This document shows positions 1 to 10,425 of a DNA stretch of 64,000 bases, piece after piece (the first letter of the stretch is position 1; each line of letters opens with the position of its first letter). The stretch lies in assembly GCF_029224025.1 (NCBI RefSeq), contig NZ_CP119392.1, positions 2,441,001 to 2,505,000 of the forward strand, read 5' to 3'. A program made the translations under genes and the position numbers. The DNA is from Rhodanobacter sp. AS-Z3. GTDB taxonomy: Bacteria; Pseudomonadota; Gammaproteobacteria; Xanthomonadales; Rhodanobacteraceae. A model generated the notes under the pieces. It made no database searches, was not told the origin of the DNA, and was given only the letters and a program-made list of their open reading frames with translations.

Positions 1-1
1 C

Positions 2-2425
2 AAGTCCTGGCAGCCGTTCTTCAACAAGGAATATGTGGACGGCGAGCTGGTCGCGATCGATATGCCGCCTGCACAGGTGGGCTTCGCTATCGCATCGCAT
101 CATCTGCTGTTGGCTGAGGGCACCCGCCACGTGATTGTGCAGGTGCATTTACGCGATGCGCTGCCGGCCGGTTTCGACCTGGCCGACGACGTGCAGTGCC
201 AGCTCAGCACCGCCAAGGGTTGGCTGGTGCGCGGTCCCTCGTCCTTCGCGCGGAGCGACAGCAACACGCTGGAGCTGATGATCGAACTGAGTGGCGCCGA
301 CGACGCCATCGTGCCGTACACGACGGCGAAGCACGGCTACAACTTCGACACCGATCTGCCGCTGCTGCTGGTCACGCTCAAGCAGGATACTCAGCGCAAT
401 TACGCTTACGCCCGTGTGCAAGGCCTGGTGCTGATGTCGATCGATCTGCGCATGGAGGTCTCCGGCATCAAGACGGTGGCGGCGGCCAACGACTTCGGGC
501 CGATCGACCTGTCCAAACCGTTCCAGCCGTTCGGCGCCTCGCCGGTGGAGAACAGCGGCCTGGTGGTCGGTTCGAAGGAGGCGTTCCAGAAACACCTCGA
601 TAGTCTGTCGCTCGATTTGACCTGGCAGATTGCACCGGTGGCATCTGCATCCACTCCGCCGCCGTCGAATATGGCCACTGGTGTGGTAGTCGATGTGTTG
701 CAAGCGGGCAGCTGGACGAATGCCATAACCAGTGACTCATCGCTCGGTTTCGGGTCCAGCTCCGCTTACGTCACGCTGGAGGACAGCGCCAACGCCACCG
801 TGTCCGACCTGCCGGACTTCCAACCCGATCAGCCTTACACCACGTCGGCACGGCAGGGCTATCTGCGCGTGCGGCTCAATGGCGACGTCGGCCAGCGCCA
901 GTATCAGAGCAACTTGATCGCGTATCTGCGCAAGGATTCCGGTGCGACCGAACCAGACCCGCGTCCGCCGCAGGGCCCAGTCGCCTCGGCGTTGGCACTG
1001 TCTTATGTTTCGTCCACCAGCCTGGTGCTGAGCAGCAGCACCGAAGCCTCATTTCAGGCGCGTGTCGGCCGCTTCTTCCATCTGCTGCCATTTGGTAGCG
1101 CCGAGCGACACCCGTATCTGTGCAACGGCGCACCGGTTCCGCTGCTGGCGCCATTCTCCTTCGCGCGCAACGCCATGGCGCTGAGTAGCGAGGCCGAGTT
1201 GTACATCGGTGTGGCAGACCTCGCGCCACCGCAAAGTCTGGCGCTGCTGTTCCAGGTCGCGGACGGTACCGCCAACCCGCTGGCGAACAAGCCAGTGCCG
1301 CACATCGACTGGTCCTATCTGGTCGACAACCTGTGGGTTCCCTTTCCGCAGAACGCAGTAGTCGATGCGACCGGCGGGCTGCTCAACTCCGGCATTGTCA
1401 CTTTTTCCGTGCCACGCGATGCCGCCAGCGACAACCGCCTGTTGCCGCCGGGGCTGTATTGGATACGCGCCGCCGTGCACGAAGCCAGTGATGCGGTGTG
1501 CCGATTGAAGCTGGTTGCCGCACAGGCGCTGCAGGCGATATTCACCGACAAGGGCAATGCAGCGGACTTCTCGGCGACCCCAGTGCCGTCGGGCAGCGTG
1601 GCTCAACTCGCTGCATCGAATGCGTCGGTCAAGGACATTACCCAGCCGTATCCGTCCTTCGGCGGGCGTGGCGCCGAGAGTGGGGCCGATTTCCATCGGC
1701 GCGTGAGCGAGCGCCTGCGGCACAAAGATCGTGCGATCGACCTGTGGGACTACGAGCGACTGGTGCTGGAAGCCTTCCCGTCGATCTACAAGGTTAAGTG
1801 TCTCAACCACACCCAGTACGAGCCTGCCGACAGCGTGGGTACCGGTTTGTGCAGCGGCGGTATTTATCGCGAGCTGGCGCCGGGCCATGTCACCTTGATC
1901 GCGCTGCCCAATCTGCGCGGACAAGTACAGCGCGATCCGCTCAAGCCGTATACCAGCCTGGGCCTGCTCGGCGAGATCCAGGCCAGTCTGGCCCAGCGCT
2001 GCAGCGGCTTCGTGCAACTGCACGTGAGGAACCCGCAGTTCGAGGAAGTGCGGGTGGCCTTCACGCTGAAACTGCGCGATGGCTATGACGAGGCCTACTA
2101 CACGACCCGTTTGCAGCAGGCGATCACTCGCTTCCTGTCGCCGTGGGCTTTCGATGGCAGCGGCACGCCATCGTTCGGTGGAAAGGTCTACAAATCCACG
2201 TTGATTCACTTCGTGGAAACGCAGGCCTGCGTGGATTACGTCACCGACTTCAGCCTGTTCCACAACCTGCCGTGCCAGGCGCCGGGTAGCGTCGATCAGG
2301 ATGAAATCACCGGCTCGCGTGCGGTGTCCATCCTGGTCTCGGCGCCGGCCAGCAAACACCAGATCACCGTTATCAGGCCCGCACCCGACGGCGCGCTGGC
2401 GGAACGCTGCGGGTGCAGCGCATGA
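2..2425 (+). CDS. eCIS baseplate J-like protein (5' end outside window)
   Basis: The reading frame is open to the left edge, so the gene starts upstream and at least 808 residues are visible. The C-terminal third carries the baseplate J/gp47 signature: FHRRVSERLRHKDRAIDLWDY followed by a Leu-Glu-Ala-Phe-Pro segment, near residue 560 of the visible part. Proteins of this family (phage gpJ, Afp11/Afp12 of the antifeeding prophage) form the baseplate wedge that joins sheath to spike. The next gene overlaps it by 4 bases (ATGA), indicating translational coupling. The downstream tape-measure, DUF4157 and AAA+ genes place it in an extracellular contractile injection system rather than a prophage. 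Whether it is Afp11 or Afp12 cannot be decided here. Confidence 0.8.
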   Translation, partial: KSWQPFFNKEYVDGELVAIDMPPAQVGFAIASHHLLLAEGTRHVIVQVHLRDALPAGFDLADDVQCQLSTAKGWLVRGPSSFARSDSNTLELMIELSGADDAIVPYTTAKHGYNFDTDLPLLLVTLKQDTQRNYAYARVQGLVLMSIDLRMEVSGIKTVAAANDFGPIDLSKPFQPFGASPVENSGLVVGSKEAFQKHLDSLSLDLTWQIAPVASASTPPPSNMATGVVVDVLQAGSWTNAITSDSSLGFGSSSAYVTLEDSANATVSDLPDFQPDQPYTTSARQGYLRVRLNGDVGQRQYQSNLIAYLRKDSGATEPDPRPPQGPVASALALSYVSSTSLVLSSSTEASFQARVGRFFHLLPFGSAERHPYLCNGAPVPLLAPFSFARNAMALSSEAELYIGVADLAPPQSLALLFQVADGTANPLANKPVPHIDWSYLVDNLWVPFPQNAVVDATGGLLNSGIVTFSVPRDAASDNRLLPPGLYWIRAAVHEASDAVCRLKLVAAQALQAIFTDKGNAADFSATPVPSGSVAQLAASNASVKDITQPYPSFGGRGAESGADFHRRVSERLRHKDRAIDLWDYERLVLEAFPSIYKVKCLNHTQYEPADSVGTGLCSGGIYRELAPGHVTLIALPNLRGQVQRDPLKPYTSLGLLGEIQASLAQRCSGFVQLHVRNPQFEEVRVAFTLKLRDGYDEAYYTTRLQQAITRFLSPWAFDGSGTPSFGGKVYKSTLIHFVETQACVDYVTDFSLFHNLPCQAPGSVDQDEITGSRAVSILVSAPASKHQITVIRPAPDGALAERCGCSA

Positions 2426-5400
2426 ACAGCCTGCAGCCTCTGAATCCTCTTCCGCTGGTGGCGCAACCAGCGCTCGATCCCTCGGTGGATTACTACCAAC
2501 TGCGGCGCCAAGGCATCGGCCACGTGCAGCAGGCGGGCAGTCAGCAGTGGACTGACTACAACATCCACGATCCCGGCATTACCATCCTCGAAGCACTGTG
2601 CTACGCGATCACCGACGTCGGCTACCGCGTCGAGTGGAATATCGAAGACATCCTCGCGCCCGCCGTGCCCGCCGCCGATCCGGCGCGGCCGTATCCGGAC
2701 CAGACCTTCTACACCGCGCGCGAAGTGCTCACGGTCAATCCCCCGACGATCGCCGACTTCCGCCGCTTGTTGATCGACTTGCCGGGTGTGAGCGACGCAT
2801 GGGTACTGTGCAAAAGCTGTGCGTGCGAGGTCAGCTACTGGGCGTACTGCGATCTGACCGGCAATCTGCTGTTGCAGTACGGCCAACCTGCGAGCCCGCC
2901 GAATCCGGCCAGTGAGACCTGGGTGCTGGGTCTGTACGAAAGCTTGCTTGAGCTGGACGACGATCCGGAGCTGGGCGATCTCAATGATCGCCTGGTTGAG
3001 CAGAACAGCGTTTACCACGATAGCGATGGCGCGCATCCGATTCTGATGGAGCTGCGTTTCCCCGATATCGCGCTGCTCGAGCGCGACGCGTGGCAGCGCT
3101 TTCTCACCGATGACGCAAGTTTTGCCGACACGGAGGCGTTCAGCATTGAGCTCACCCGCCTGGGTGCGACCAGGACCTACAACGTATTTGATTTGCCAGA
3201 CCCGGCCGATCGCCACGCTTACCTGCGTCAGCAGTGGGGCGGCGTTTTCTATGTGAGCCTGAGCATCAGTTTCAGCGGCTCGCCCGCTGTCATCGATATC
3301 CAGAACGCCGCATTGCGGGTGTTCGCCGACGACGCCGTACGGAACACAGTCGGCGCCGAGGCCTGGCGAACGAGGTTCACCGACGCGACATCTGCCGGCT
3401 TCGTGCTGCGCTATCGCAAAAAAGCCAAGGCCGCCGCCGCCGCGGTAGCCGGTGCCAAGGCCGCTTTGCAGCAACAGCGCAATCTGGGTGAGGACTATTG
3501 CCTGATCGACTGTGCTGGCGCCGAGCAGGTGGCCGTCTGCGCCGACATCGAAGTGCGGCCGGATGCCGATATCGAGCGTGTGCAGGCTGGTATCTGGTTC
3601 GCGCTGGAGCAGTACATGACACCGCCGGTACCGTTCCGCACCTTGCAGGAGTTGCAGGGTAGGGACGTGGCGGTGGAAGACATCTTCAATGGTCCGGCGC
3701 TGGCCAACGGCTTTATCGAGGATGCCGATCTCGCTGCAGCACAGCTCAAGACGATGTTGCATACCTCCGACATGATCCACCTGCTGATGGATATCGACGG
3801 CGTGCTGGCGGTGAATCAGTTGCGCATGACCAAGTATGACGACGAGGGTCTGGTTGTCGCCGGCGCCGCCGATCCCGTCTGGATCAATGATCAACCGATT
3901 TACGATCCCGCTCGCACCAGTGCGGCGTGGCTGCTGGCAATCAGCCCGCGGCATCAGCCACGGCTCTACCTCAACCAGTCGCGATTCCTTTTCTACAAGG
4001 ACGGCTTGCCGTTCCTGCCGCGAATGGACGAGGCCACCGATACGTTGAACCAGTTGCGCGGCGATGCCGACCGACCGAAGGACCCGGGGGCTCCGAACGA
4101 TCTGCCGGTGCCGGCCGGCGTGTATCGCCAGCCGGAGGATTACTTCCCGGTACAGAACAGCTTTCCGCTGACCTATGGCATCGGCCCGGACGGCCTGCCG
4201 CCGCGCGCGTTGCCGGCACGCAAGGCGCAGGCGCGCAACCTCAAGGCTTATCTGCTGGTGTTCGAACAGCTGCTCGGCAATGCGTTGGCTCAGCTGGCGC
4301 ACAGCTCGGACCTGTTCTCGCTCGATGCTTCAATAACGCGTACGTATTTCGTCAAACAACTTGACGCCAGCACCATCAAGGACCTGACTGATATCGCTGA
4401 TCCGATCAAGCTGACCCGTGCGGCGGTGGAGGCGCTGGTGGAGACGCCGGCGGGGTTCCAGACGCGGCGCAATGCGTTCCTCGATCATCTGCTGGCGCGC
4501 TTCGGTGAGCAATTCAATGAATACACGCTGCTGCTGACCCAGGCTACCGGCGACGTGGTGGCGAAAGAACAGCTGATCGCCAGCAAGATCGCCTTCCTGC
4601 GTCGCTACCCGGCGGTCAGCCACGACCGTGCCAGGGCCTTCAACTACCAGATCGAGCCAAACGCGCCAGGCAACGAGCCGGGTATCAAGCAACGCATCAA
4701 TCTGCTGCTGGGTTATCCAGATCTGAGCTATCAATGGACCGCGGGCGCGCCCGTAGCCGGCGTGTATCTGGTCGACTATCAACTGGTCGACGGTCTCGGT
4801 ACAGCGCAGTTGGAAGGCACGCTGAGCGTGACGGCAGGCAGTGTGGGCAACGCGGGCGAGGGCGCTTATCGCGTGCTGCTTGATCGCATGATCCTGGACG
4901 AGGCGTATACGGTCGCGCCGGTCGCCGGTGGCAAGTTCGGATTGGTGCTGGACGAGGTTTCCTCGGCCGAGATCGGCCGCAGCCCAGCAACGTTCGCCAC
5001 TGCTGCCGAAGCACTGGCGCTGAAGGCGATGTTGCTGTCCTGGAGTGCCGGTGCGCGCATCCTGGTGATCGAGCACATCTTGTTGCGCCCGAAGTTCATC
5101 GGCGACGCGCTGTATCCAGCCTGCTGCGAAGACAGCTGCTCCACCTGCGGCAGTGCAGACCCGTACTCGTTCCGGCTGACCTATGTAATGCCCGGCTGGA
5201 CGGCGCAATACACCGACAACCTTGATCTGCGCCGCTATGCCAACCGCACCATCGAGCGCGAAACGCCCTCGCACTTGCTGGCCAAGACCTGCTGGGTGGG
5301 CAACGATGGTTATGTAGAAAACCCTTGCGATCAGGTGGTCGAAGACCTGGCCGATCTGTTGCAGGCCGACGGGCTGACCGCAGCGAGTATGCCGCCATCC

Positions 5401-6162
5401 AGCGACGATGCCTGCGCCGACGCGCACGCCATCCTGCATGTCTTCAGCGAGGCGTTCTCGCCCTGGTTCGAAAGCAAGAAACTGAGTTTCCTGCACGACG
5501 ATGCCTGGGCCACCGCTGTCACCGCCTTGTTCGCGGACATCCCGGTGCCGGTTGCTGGCGCGTATACGACGCTGTTCCTGCCGCCGCTATGGGATGGCGT
5601 GTGTGCCTTGATGAGCGCGCGCTTTACCGAGGTCGCCAGCCAGGGTTGGCAGTTCGAGCGTTTTGAAGCGGCATGGCGCACCTGGCTGGATGCCAATGCG
5701 GTGATCGACTGGACGGATGAGCGGCTGATCGAGCGCGTGGAGGCGTTGCTCGCCGCCGGCCTGCTGCTGACCAGCAACGTCGCGGCGGCTTCCTTGTGCG
5801 AGTGCGCGAGGCGCATCGTCACCGACTACGGCAGCACCTACTACGCATGGATGCGCGACAACATCACCGCAGGCCATGCATTCGACGCACTGACGCCGTT
5901 CGTAGAGCCGGCAGTGACGCTGTGCACGGGCCTGAGCTTCACACCCGTTACGCAAAAACGAATCGCCACGCTGCTGCAAGAACGCTATGCCGCCTATGCG
6001 TTGCCGTCCTACTGGCTATGGATGGTGACGAGCTTGCTCGCGGGGCTGCGCAACACCTATCCGGGCGCCACGCTGCACGACTGCGATGAAGGCAGCGATT
6101 TCAATCCGGTGCGACTGGACAACACGGCGCTGGGCAACTACCCGCGCAAGACCACTCTTTGA
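2422..6162 (+). CDS. Large eCIS baseplate wedge protein (Afp11/12-like)
   Basis: The product is 1246 residues. I chose ATG 2422 because it overlaps the previous stop as ATGA; an in-frame GTG lies three codons earlier. The N-terminus has the baseplate-protein motif WTDYNIHDPGITILEAL followed by a Tyr-Ala-Ile-Thr-Asp-Val-Gly-Tyr-Arg segment, as in N-termini of Afp11/Afp12-type wedge proteins. A cysteine cluster (CCEDSCSTCG, about residues 901-910) could bind a metal. The C-terminal 350 residues are helical and unlike anything I can name. The next gene starts 22 bases downstream. The baseplate role rests on the N-terminal motif and operon position; the exact subunit is uncertain. Confidence 0.7.
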   Translation: MNSLQPLNPLPLVAQPALDPSVDYYQLRRQGIGHVQQAGSQQWTDYNIHDPGITILEALCYAITDVGYRVEWNIEDILAPAVPAADPARPYPDQTFYTAREVLTVNPPTIADFRRLLIDLPGVSDAWVLCKSCACEVSYWAYCDLTGNLLLQYGQPASPPNPASETWVLGLYESLLELDDDPELGDLNDRLVEQNSVYHDSDGAHPILMELRFPDIALLERDAWQRFLTDDASFADTEAFSIELTRLGATRTYNVFDLPDPADRHAYLRQQWGGVFYVSLSISFSGSPAVIDIQNAALRVFADDAVRNTVGAEAWRTRFTDATSAGFVLRYRKKAKAAAAAVAGAKAALQQQRNLGEDYCLIDCAGAEQVAVCADIEVRPDADIERVQAGIWFALEQYMTPPVPFRTLQELQGRDVAVEDIFNGPALANGFIEDADLAAAQLKTMLHTSDMIHLLMDIDGVLAVNQLRMTKYDDEGLVVAGAADPVWINDQPIYDPARTSAAWLLAISPRHQPRLYLNQSRFLFYKDGLPFLPRMDEATDTLNQLRGDADRPKDPGAPNDLPVPAGVYRQPEDYFPVQNSFPLTYGIGPDGLPPRALPARKAQARNLKAYLLVFEQLLGNALAQLAHSSDLFSLDASITRTYFVKQLDASTIKDLTDIADPIKLTRAAVEALVETPAGFQTRRNAFLDHLLARFGEQFNEYTLLLTQATGDVVAKEQLIASKIAFLRRYPAVSHDRARAFNYQIEPNAPGNEPGIKQRINLLLGYPDLSYQWTAGAPVAGVYLVDYQLVDGLGTAQLEGTLSVTAGSVGNAGEGAYRVLLDRMILDEAYTVAPVAGGKFGLVLDEVSSAEIGRSPATFATAAEALALKAMLLSWSAGARILVIEHILLRPKFIGDALYPACCEDSCSTCGSADPYSFRLTYVMPGWTAQYTDNLDLRRYANRTIERETPSHLLAKTCWVGNDGYVENPCDQVVEDLADLLQADGLTAASMPPSSDDACADAHAILHVFSEAFSPWFESKKLSFLHDDAWATAVTALFADIPVPVAGAYTTLFLPPLWDGVCALMSARFTEVASQGWQFERFEAAWRTWLDANAVIDWTDERLIERVEALLAAGLLLTSNVAAASLCECARRIVTDYGSTYYAWMRDNITAGHAFDALTPFVEPAVTLCTGLSFTPVTQKRIATLLQERYAAYALPSYWLWMVTSLLAGLRNTYPGATLHDCDEGSDFNPVRLDNTALGNYPRKTTL

Positions 6163-6183
6163 CTTTGACGAGGGAGATCGCTC

Positions 6184-9100
6184 ATGGAGAGCTTGCTTGA
6201 CCATTACCCGCTCTTCGAAGCGAATCAGGTACTGATGAGCCGGCATCTGAATGATGCCTTCGAGTACCTCGAACAACAGCAACGCCAGACCCGCTCGCAT
6301 CTGATCGGCATTGGCATCGCCTGTGGCCTGAAGATTCAGCTCGACGGCGCGGCGATAACGTTGTCGAAGGGTTGCGGCGTCACCTCGCAGGGCTATCTGA
6401 TCGAGGAGCCGGAGGACGTGACGCTGACGACGTACCGGCCTTACACGTTGCCGACCGACATCGACTACCCCACGTTCAAGAGTGACGGTTCACCGTTCGC
6501 CATGTGGGAGCTGTTCGGCGACGGCGTACCCAACACCACACCGCTGGGCACGCCCGCGGGCTTTCTCGACGACAAGGCGGTGCTGCTGTTCCTGGAGCTG
6601 AAGAAAGAAGGCTTGCGCACCTGCAGTCCGAACAACTGCGACGACAAAGGCTCGCAGGTCACCGCCACGGTGCGCCGTCTGCTGATGGCGCGCAGTGATC
6701 TGGACAAGATTATCGCCGCGGCCAATAGCTTGGGCAGCGGCCTGAGTGAAAGCGACCTGGTGGCCGCGCTGTCGGCGCGGCTGAACCTGCCGGACCTGCG
6801 CTTGCGGCGCTTCGACGTGCCCAATTCCAATCCGGTCAGCTCAAGCGACGTGTACACCGCTTTTCTGGAGATGGTTCGTCAAGGCGGCCTGGCCAGTGCC
6901 ACCGGGCAGGCCCTGAGCGCAGCGTACGCGGCGTTCCGACCGCTGTTGCTGGCCGAATATCCGACGGACCCGTTCAGCACGTTTGGCAGCAACTACGGCT
7001 TTCTCGACAGTGCACCGGTGGACACCACCCAGGTGAAGTTCCTGCAGTACTACGCCGATCTGTTCGATGACCTGCTGCACGCCTACGACGAGTTCCGCTG
7101 GAAAGGCCTGGAGCTGATGTGCGCGTGCTGCCCCGACGACGGGATGTTCCCGCGGCACCTGATGCTGGGACTGCTGCATCCGGAAAGCGTGACGAGCGCC
7201 GCTGGCTATCGCCAGGGCTTCCTGCCCTCGCCAGCGGTGGGCAACTGCGAGCAGGAGGGGGCGCAGCTAGGCCAGCTGTTCGCTCGTCTGGTGGCGATGT
7301 GCGCCGCGTTCACCAACCAGCCGAAGCTGCCGCCCGCCAATCCATCCCTGCCGTTCGATCCGCAGATCCGCATCACCCCCAGCTGCAGCGGCAAGGTGGT
7401 GCTCGATGTCATGGCGATCCCTTATTTCTACGCCAAGCCTGGAGCGCCACCGCTGTATCCGTTGTGGAGCCCGCTGCAGACCCGACGCCAGCGCGCCAAC
7501 CAGAACCTGGGCTACAACTCTGATCTGTACGCACCGGCTGCGCCGGCATTCGTTACCGATCCGCTGCGTTATGACCTCGGTTCACACGACTTCCTGCGTA
7601 TCGAGGGTCATCTGGGCAAGGACTACCAATCCGTGCTTCGTTCGCTGCTGACCATGAAGGCGCAATACCGTCTGCCAATCGACGTGATCGCGTTGCGTAC
7701 CGGCGCCTACGACGACAGCCAGCCGGTGGATCTGAGTCAGGAGCAGGCACGTTTTCAGGATCTGGACGCGTTGTATGGCAGCCTGAGCGGCGAGCTGCGC
7801 TCGCAACTGGTCGAAGGGATCATGCAGCTCTACAACCATCCCATCGCTGCCATTACCGGCCTGCCGCTCAGCGCCGGTGCGCCACAGCTTTCGTTGCTGA
7901 AACAGTACGCACCGCAGTTCACTTACAAAGACAACACCATCGGCGCCTGGTACGAACATTACCTGACGCGTTTCGAAAATCAGGGCTATATCGACGTCGA
8001 TCAGAATGCGATCAATTCCACGGCGGTGCTCTACCTGTACTGCGCGTTGTTCAACGGCACCCAAGGACCGGAGAATGCGGCGTATCCGCACGTCGTGTCG
8101 ATCTATTACTTCAGCAAGCTGGCCGAGGCGCTGGACCCGTCGCTGTCGGCGCTGAATTACGCGGACTTCCAGAACAAATACCAGGACCTGATGGCGTTGA
8201 TCCGCTATTTGCGCTCGGATGTGGTCTACAAGGCGCCGACTGATCTGCAGTCATTCTTGCCGCAGGACGAGTTCATCGACCTGTGCGAAGGCGTGCTGAT
8301 GGGCTGCAAACTCGACGCGATCAAGTCGGTGCGTGACCAGTTTCAGGCGCGCATCGGGGAGCTGCGTCGGCTGCAGTTCCTGTCCAGCTTCCTGCAGCGC
8401 GAACCGGGCATTCAGCACAAGGCTGGCGTGCCGCTGGGCGGCACCTTCATTGTGGTCTATCACGGCGACACGGTGATCAATCAGTTCAACGGTGGGTTCC
8501 TGAAGGGGCTGGAACGGATGCGGGTGCAGAGCCCGGTGCCGTTGCAGTCACGGAATCTTGACCGCAAGACGATGCCGATGAAACCCAGTGCCGCGGTAAG
8601 CGCGGTGGAAGTCGCCAACGCTGGTATCGACAGCGTGCCCAATATAGCCAACGTCGACATCGCAGCCGCATTGAACATCGCTCCGGCCGCCGATGCCTCC
8701 GCCGACACGGCGGGCCTGATGCGGGCAATCGGCAATCTGAGTGCCAATCGCGCACTGATCAAGAACGACGATCTGCATGTGGTGATGGACTGGCTGACCG
8801 GTCGCACCCCGGTGACCGCTCGACCCGGCCGTGGGCCGCGTAACGACGGTGATACGGCTGCCGCCATCATTGGTCGCGCCGTTGACGAACTCAATGCGGG
8901 CACGGTGATTGCCGACTTTTTCCTGCCGTATCGGTTGAGCGGCAGCGGCCCCGGCATCCAGTACGTGCTACCGAAAATGCCACCCATCTTCACCGTCGCA
9001 GTCGGCTGCACCGCGCCAAACGGTAGCGCTTCGATATCCATCGATGCCACCGGCGGCGTGCCTCCTTACGACGTGGCAGCCGACGGCGGCGCTTACCAGC

Positions 9101-10425
9101 CGCTGGGTGCAGCGCTGTCGCTCAGCGTCGGTAATCACAGCGTGACCTTGCGGGACGCGGTGGGTGCGGAAACGCCGATGCAAAGCTTTAGCGTGGCATC
9201 GCCGCTTATCATCGGCGAGCCGAGCTTTACCTGCACGGGCGGCAGTTATACCGCCAGCGCCGCCATTACCGGCGGTACTCCACCGTACGAGGTCAACGGC
9301 CAGCCAGCGACAATGATTGTTACCGGGTCAACGCTCAGCGGCGCGGCAGTGTCGGTAACGGTGCGGGACAGCAAAGGTTGCGCGGTGGATGGGGAATTTA
9401 CGCACGAGTGCTGCACGCTGCCTTGCGGCGGTGCTTCGCTCAAACGCAATTTCCGGTTCTTTCTGCCCGATCCGGACGCCAACCCCGACATCGCCTATCA
9501 AGAGTTCAAGGCTGACAATGTGGTGTTCACCGTCGATGCGGCTGCCGCCAAGCCGATCGATCTCAGCGCAAAGATCGCCGATATTTTGGTGGCTACCAAG
9601 GGTCAGCTCAGCGGGGCGCAATTTCAGAACACGGTCAACAGCTGGATGAAAGCGATCAACGAGCTGATCGCCAGTACCCCGGGCCTGAGCCAGCCTGGCA
9701 AAGCGCAATGGCTGACCCTCGGTTACAAGTCGATGTCGCCGGGACGTTTTGGTGTGCTGACGCTCGAGTACTTCAAGTGTCTGGGATTCCATATCGAACT
9801 CGACGCGATCTGGACTGTGCCCAATGCCACGCAGCAGATGAGATTCGCCTACTCGCCGGACGGTACGTTGATCAAATCCGGCGACAACACTTTGAGCGTG
9901 CCGGCCTCTGATGGCATCTCGATTGACAAGTGCAGCGAAACGCCCACACCAGTGAATCTGTGTCCGAGTCCACCGAAATTTGCGGTTGAGCTGAAAGGAT
10001 CGGATTCAGTGAGGATCGGCGACAAGGCCACGTTTGCAGTGAGGATATCGCCGTCGCAGGACGCAATGACCTTGGTTTGGGAGGCACAAGGAGGCACGCC
10101 GACGATGGGGAAGGATTTAACGTTCGAGACTTCATTCAACGCCAGCGGTACCCAGTTAGTGACTGTCACGGCGTTCGATGTCAACGGTTGCTCGGTGACG
10201 CAGACGATGGGAGTGAAGGTTGTAACGGCGACCAAGCGTCCGCCGATCATTCCGTCGGGGCCGGTGGTGGTTCGCGACAAGACTCCGGTTGTGACCAAGA
10301 GGCCTGCCGTGAGCAAGGTGGCTGCGGTGCAGAAGCCTGCGGTAGCCAAGACGGCCAGCCATAAAGTCATCGCGAAGAAAGCAGCAGCAAAGAAGACTCC
10401 CCCATCAAAGCGGGGTAGCAAATGA
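6184..10425 (+). CDS. eCIS-associated surface protein with Ig/PKD-like C-terminal domains
   Basis: The product is 1413 residues, starting at ATG 6184 behind a good ribosome site (GAGGGAG). The N-terminus (HLNDAFEYLEQQQRQTR, then LIGIGIACGLKI and GCGVTSQGYLI) looks like a conserved domain of large uncharacterised eCIS operon proteins, by my recollection only. Residues about 935-1100 hold two beta-sandwich repeats of SprB type (GGVPPYDV and GGTPPYEV, each ending near a D-x-x-G turn). A PKD-like domain follows at about 1265-1345. The last 60 residues are a Lys/Ala/Pro-rich, histone-H1-like tail. The Ig-like domains suggest an exposed structure such as a fibre or receptor-binding part, which is an inference. 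No signal peptide is visible, as expected for eCIS parts assembled in the cytoplasm. The next gene overlaps by 4 bases. Confidence 0.6.
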   Translation: MESLLDHYPLFEANQVLMSRHLNDAFEYLEQQQRQTRSHLIGIGIACGLKIQLDGAAITLSKGCGVTSQGYLIEEPEDVTLTTYRPYTLPTDIDYPTFKSDGSPFAMWELFGDGVPNTTPLGTPAGFLDDKAVLLFLELKKEGLRTCSPNNCDDKGSQVTATVRRLLMARSDLDKIIAAANSLGSGLSESDLVAALSARLNLPDLRLRRFDVPNSNPVSSSDVYTAFLEMVRQGGLASATGQALSAAYAAFRPLLLAEYPTDPFSTFGSNYGFLDSAPVDTTQVKFLQYYADLFDDLLHAYDEFRWKGLELMCACCPDDGMFPRHLMLGLLHPESVTSAAGYRQGFLPSPAVGNCEQEGAQLGQLFARLVAMCAAFTNQPKLPPANPSLPFDPQIRITPSCSGKVVLDVMAIPYFYAKPGAPPLYPLWSPLQTRRQRANQNLGYNSDLYAPAAPAFVTDPLRYDLGSHDFLRIEGHLGKDYQSVLRSLLTMKAQYRLPIDVIALRTGAYDDSQPVDLSQEQARFQDLDALYGSLSGELRSQLVEGIMQLYNHPIAAITGLPLSAGAPQLSLLKQYAPQFTYKDNTIGAWYEHYLTRFENQGYIDVDQNAINSTAVLYLYCALFNGTQGPENAAYPHVVSIYYFSKLAEALDPSLSALNYADFQNKYQDLMALIRYLRSDVVYKAPTDLQSFLPQDEFIDLCEGVLMGCKLDAIKSVRDQFQARIGELRRLQFLSSFLQREPGIQHKAGVPLGGTFIVVYHGDTVINQFNGGFLKGLERMRVQSPVPLQSRNLDRKTMPMKPSAAVSAVEVANAGIDSVPNIANVDIAAALNIAPAADASADTAGLMRAIGNLSANRALIKNDDLHVVMDWLTGRTPVTARPGRGPRNDGDTAAAIIGRAVDELNAGTVIADFFLPYRLSGSGPGIQYVLPKMPPIFTVAVGCTAPNGSASISIDATGGVPPYDVAADGGAYQPLGAALSLSVGNHSVTLRDAVGAETPMQSFSVASPLIIGEPSFTCTGGSYTASAAITGGTPPYEVNGQPATMIVTGSTLSGAAVSVTVRDSKGCAVDGEFTHECCTLPCGGASLKRNFRFFLPDPDANPDIAYQEFKADNVVFTVDAAAAKPIDLSAKIADILVATKGQLSGAQFQNTVNSWMKAINELIASTPGLSQPGKAQWLTLGYKSMSPGRFGVLTLEYFKCLGFHIELDAIWTVPNATQQMRFAYSPDGTLIKSGDNTLSVPASDGISIDKCSETPTPVNLCPSPPKFAVELKGSDSVRIGDKATFAVRISPSQDAMTLVWEAQGGTPTMGKDLTFETSFNASGTQLVTVTAFDVNGCSVTQTMGVKVVTATKRPPIIPSGPVVVRDKTPVVTKRPAVSKVAAVQKPAVAKTASHKVIAKKAAAKKTPPSKRGSK

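Noticed and set aside
2296..4302. 668-codon open frame on the minus strand inside the baseplate genes
   Set aside because: It is antisense to a gene with clear baseplate motifs, is rich in His, Arg and Gln as expected of a shadow in high-GC DNA, and has no ribosome site or domain.
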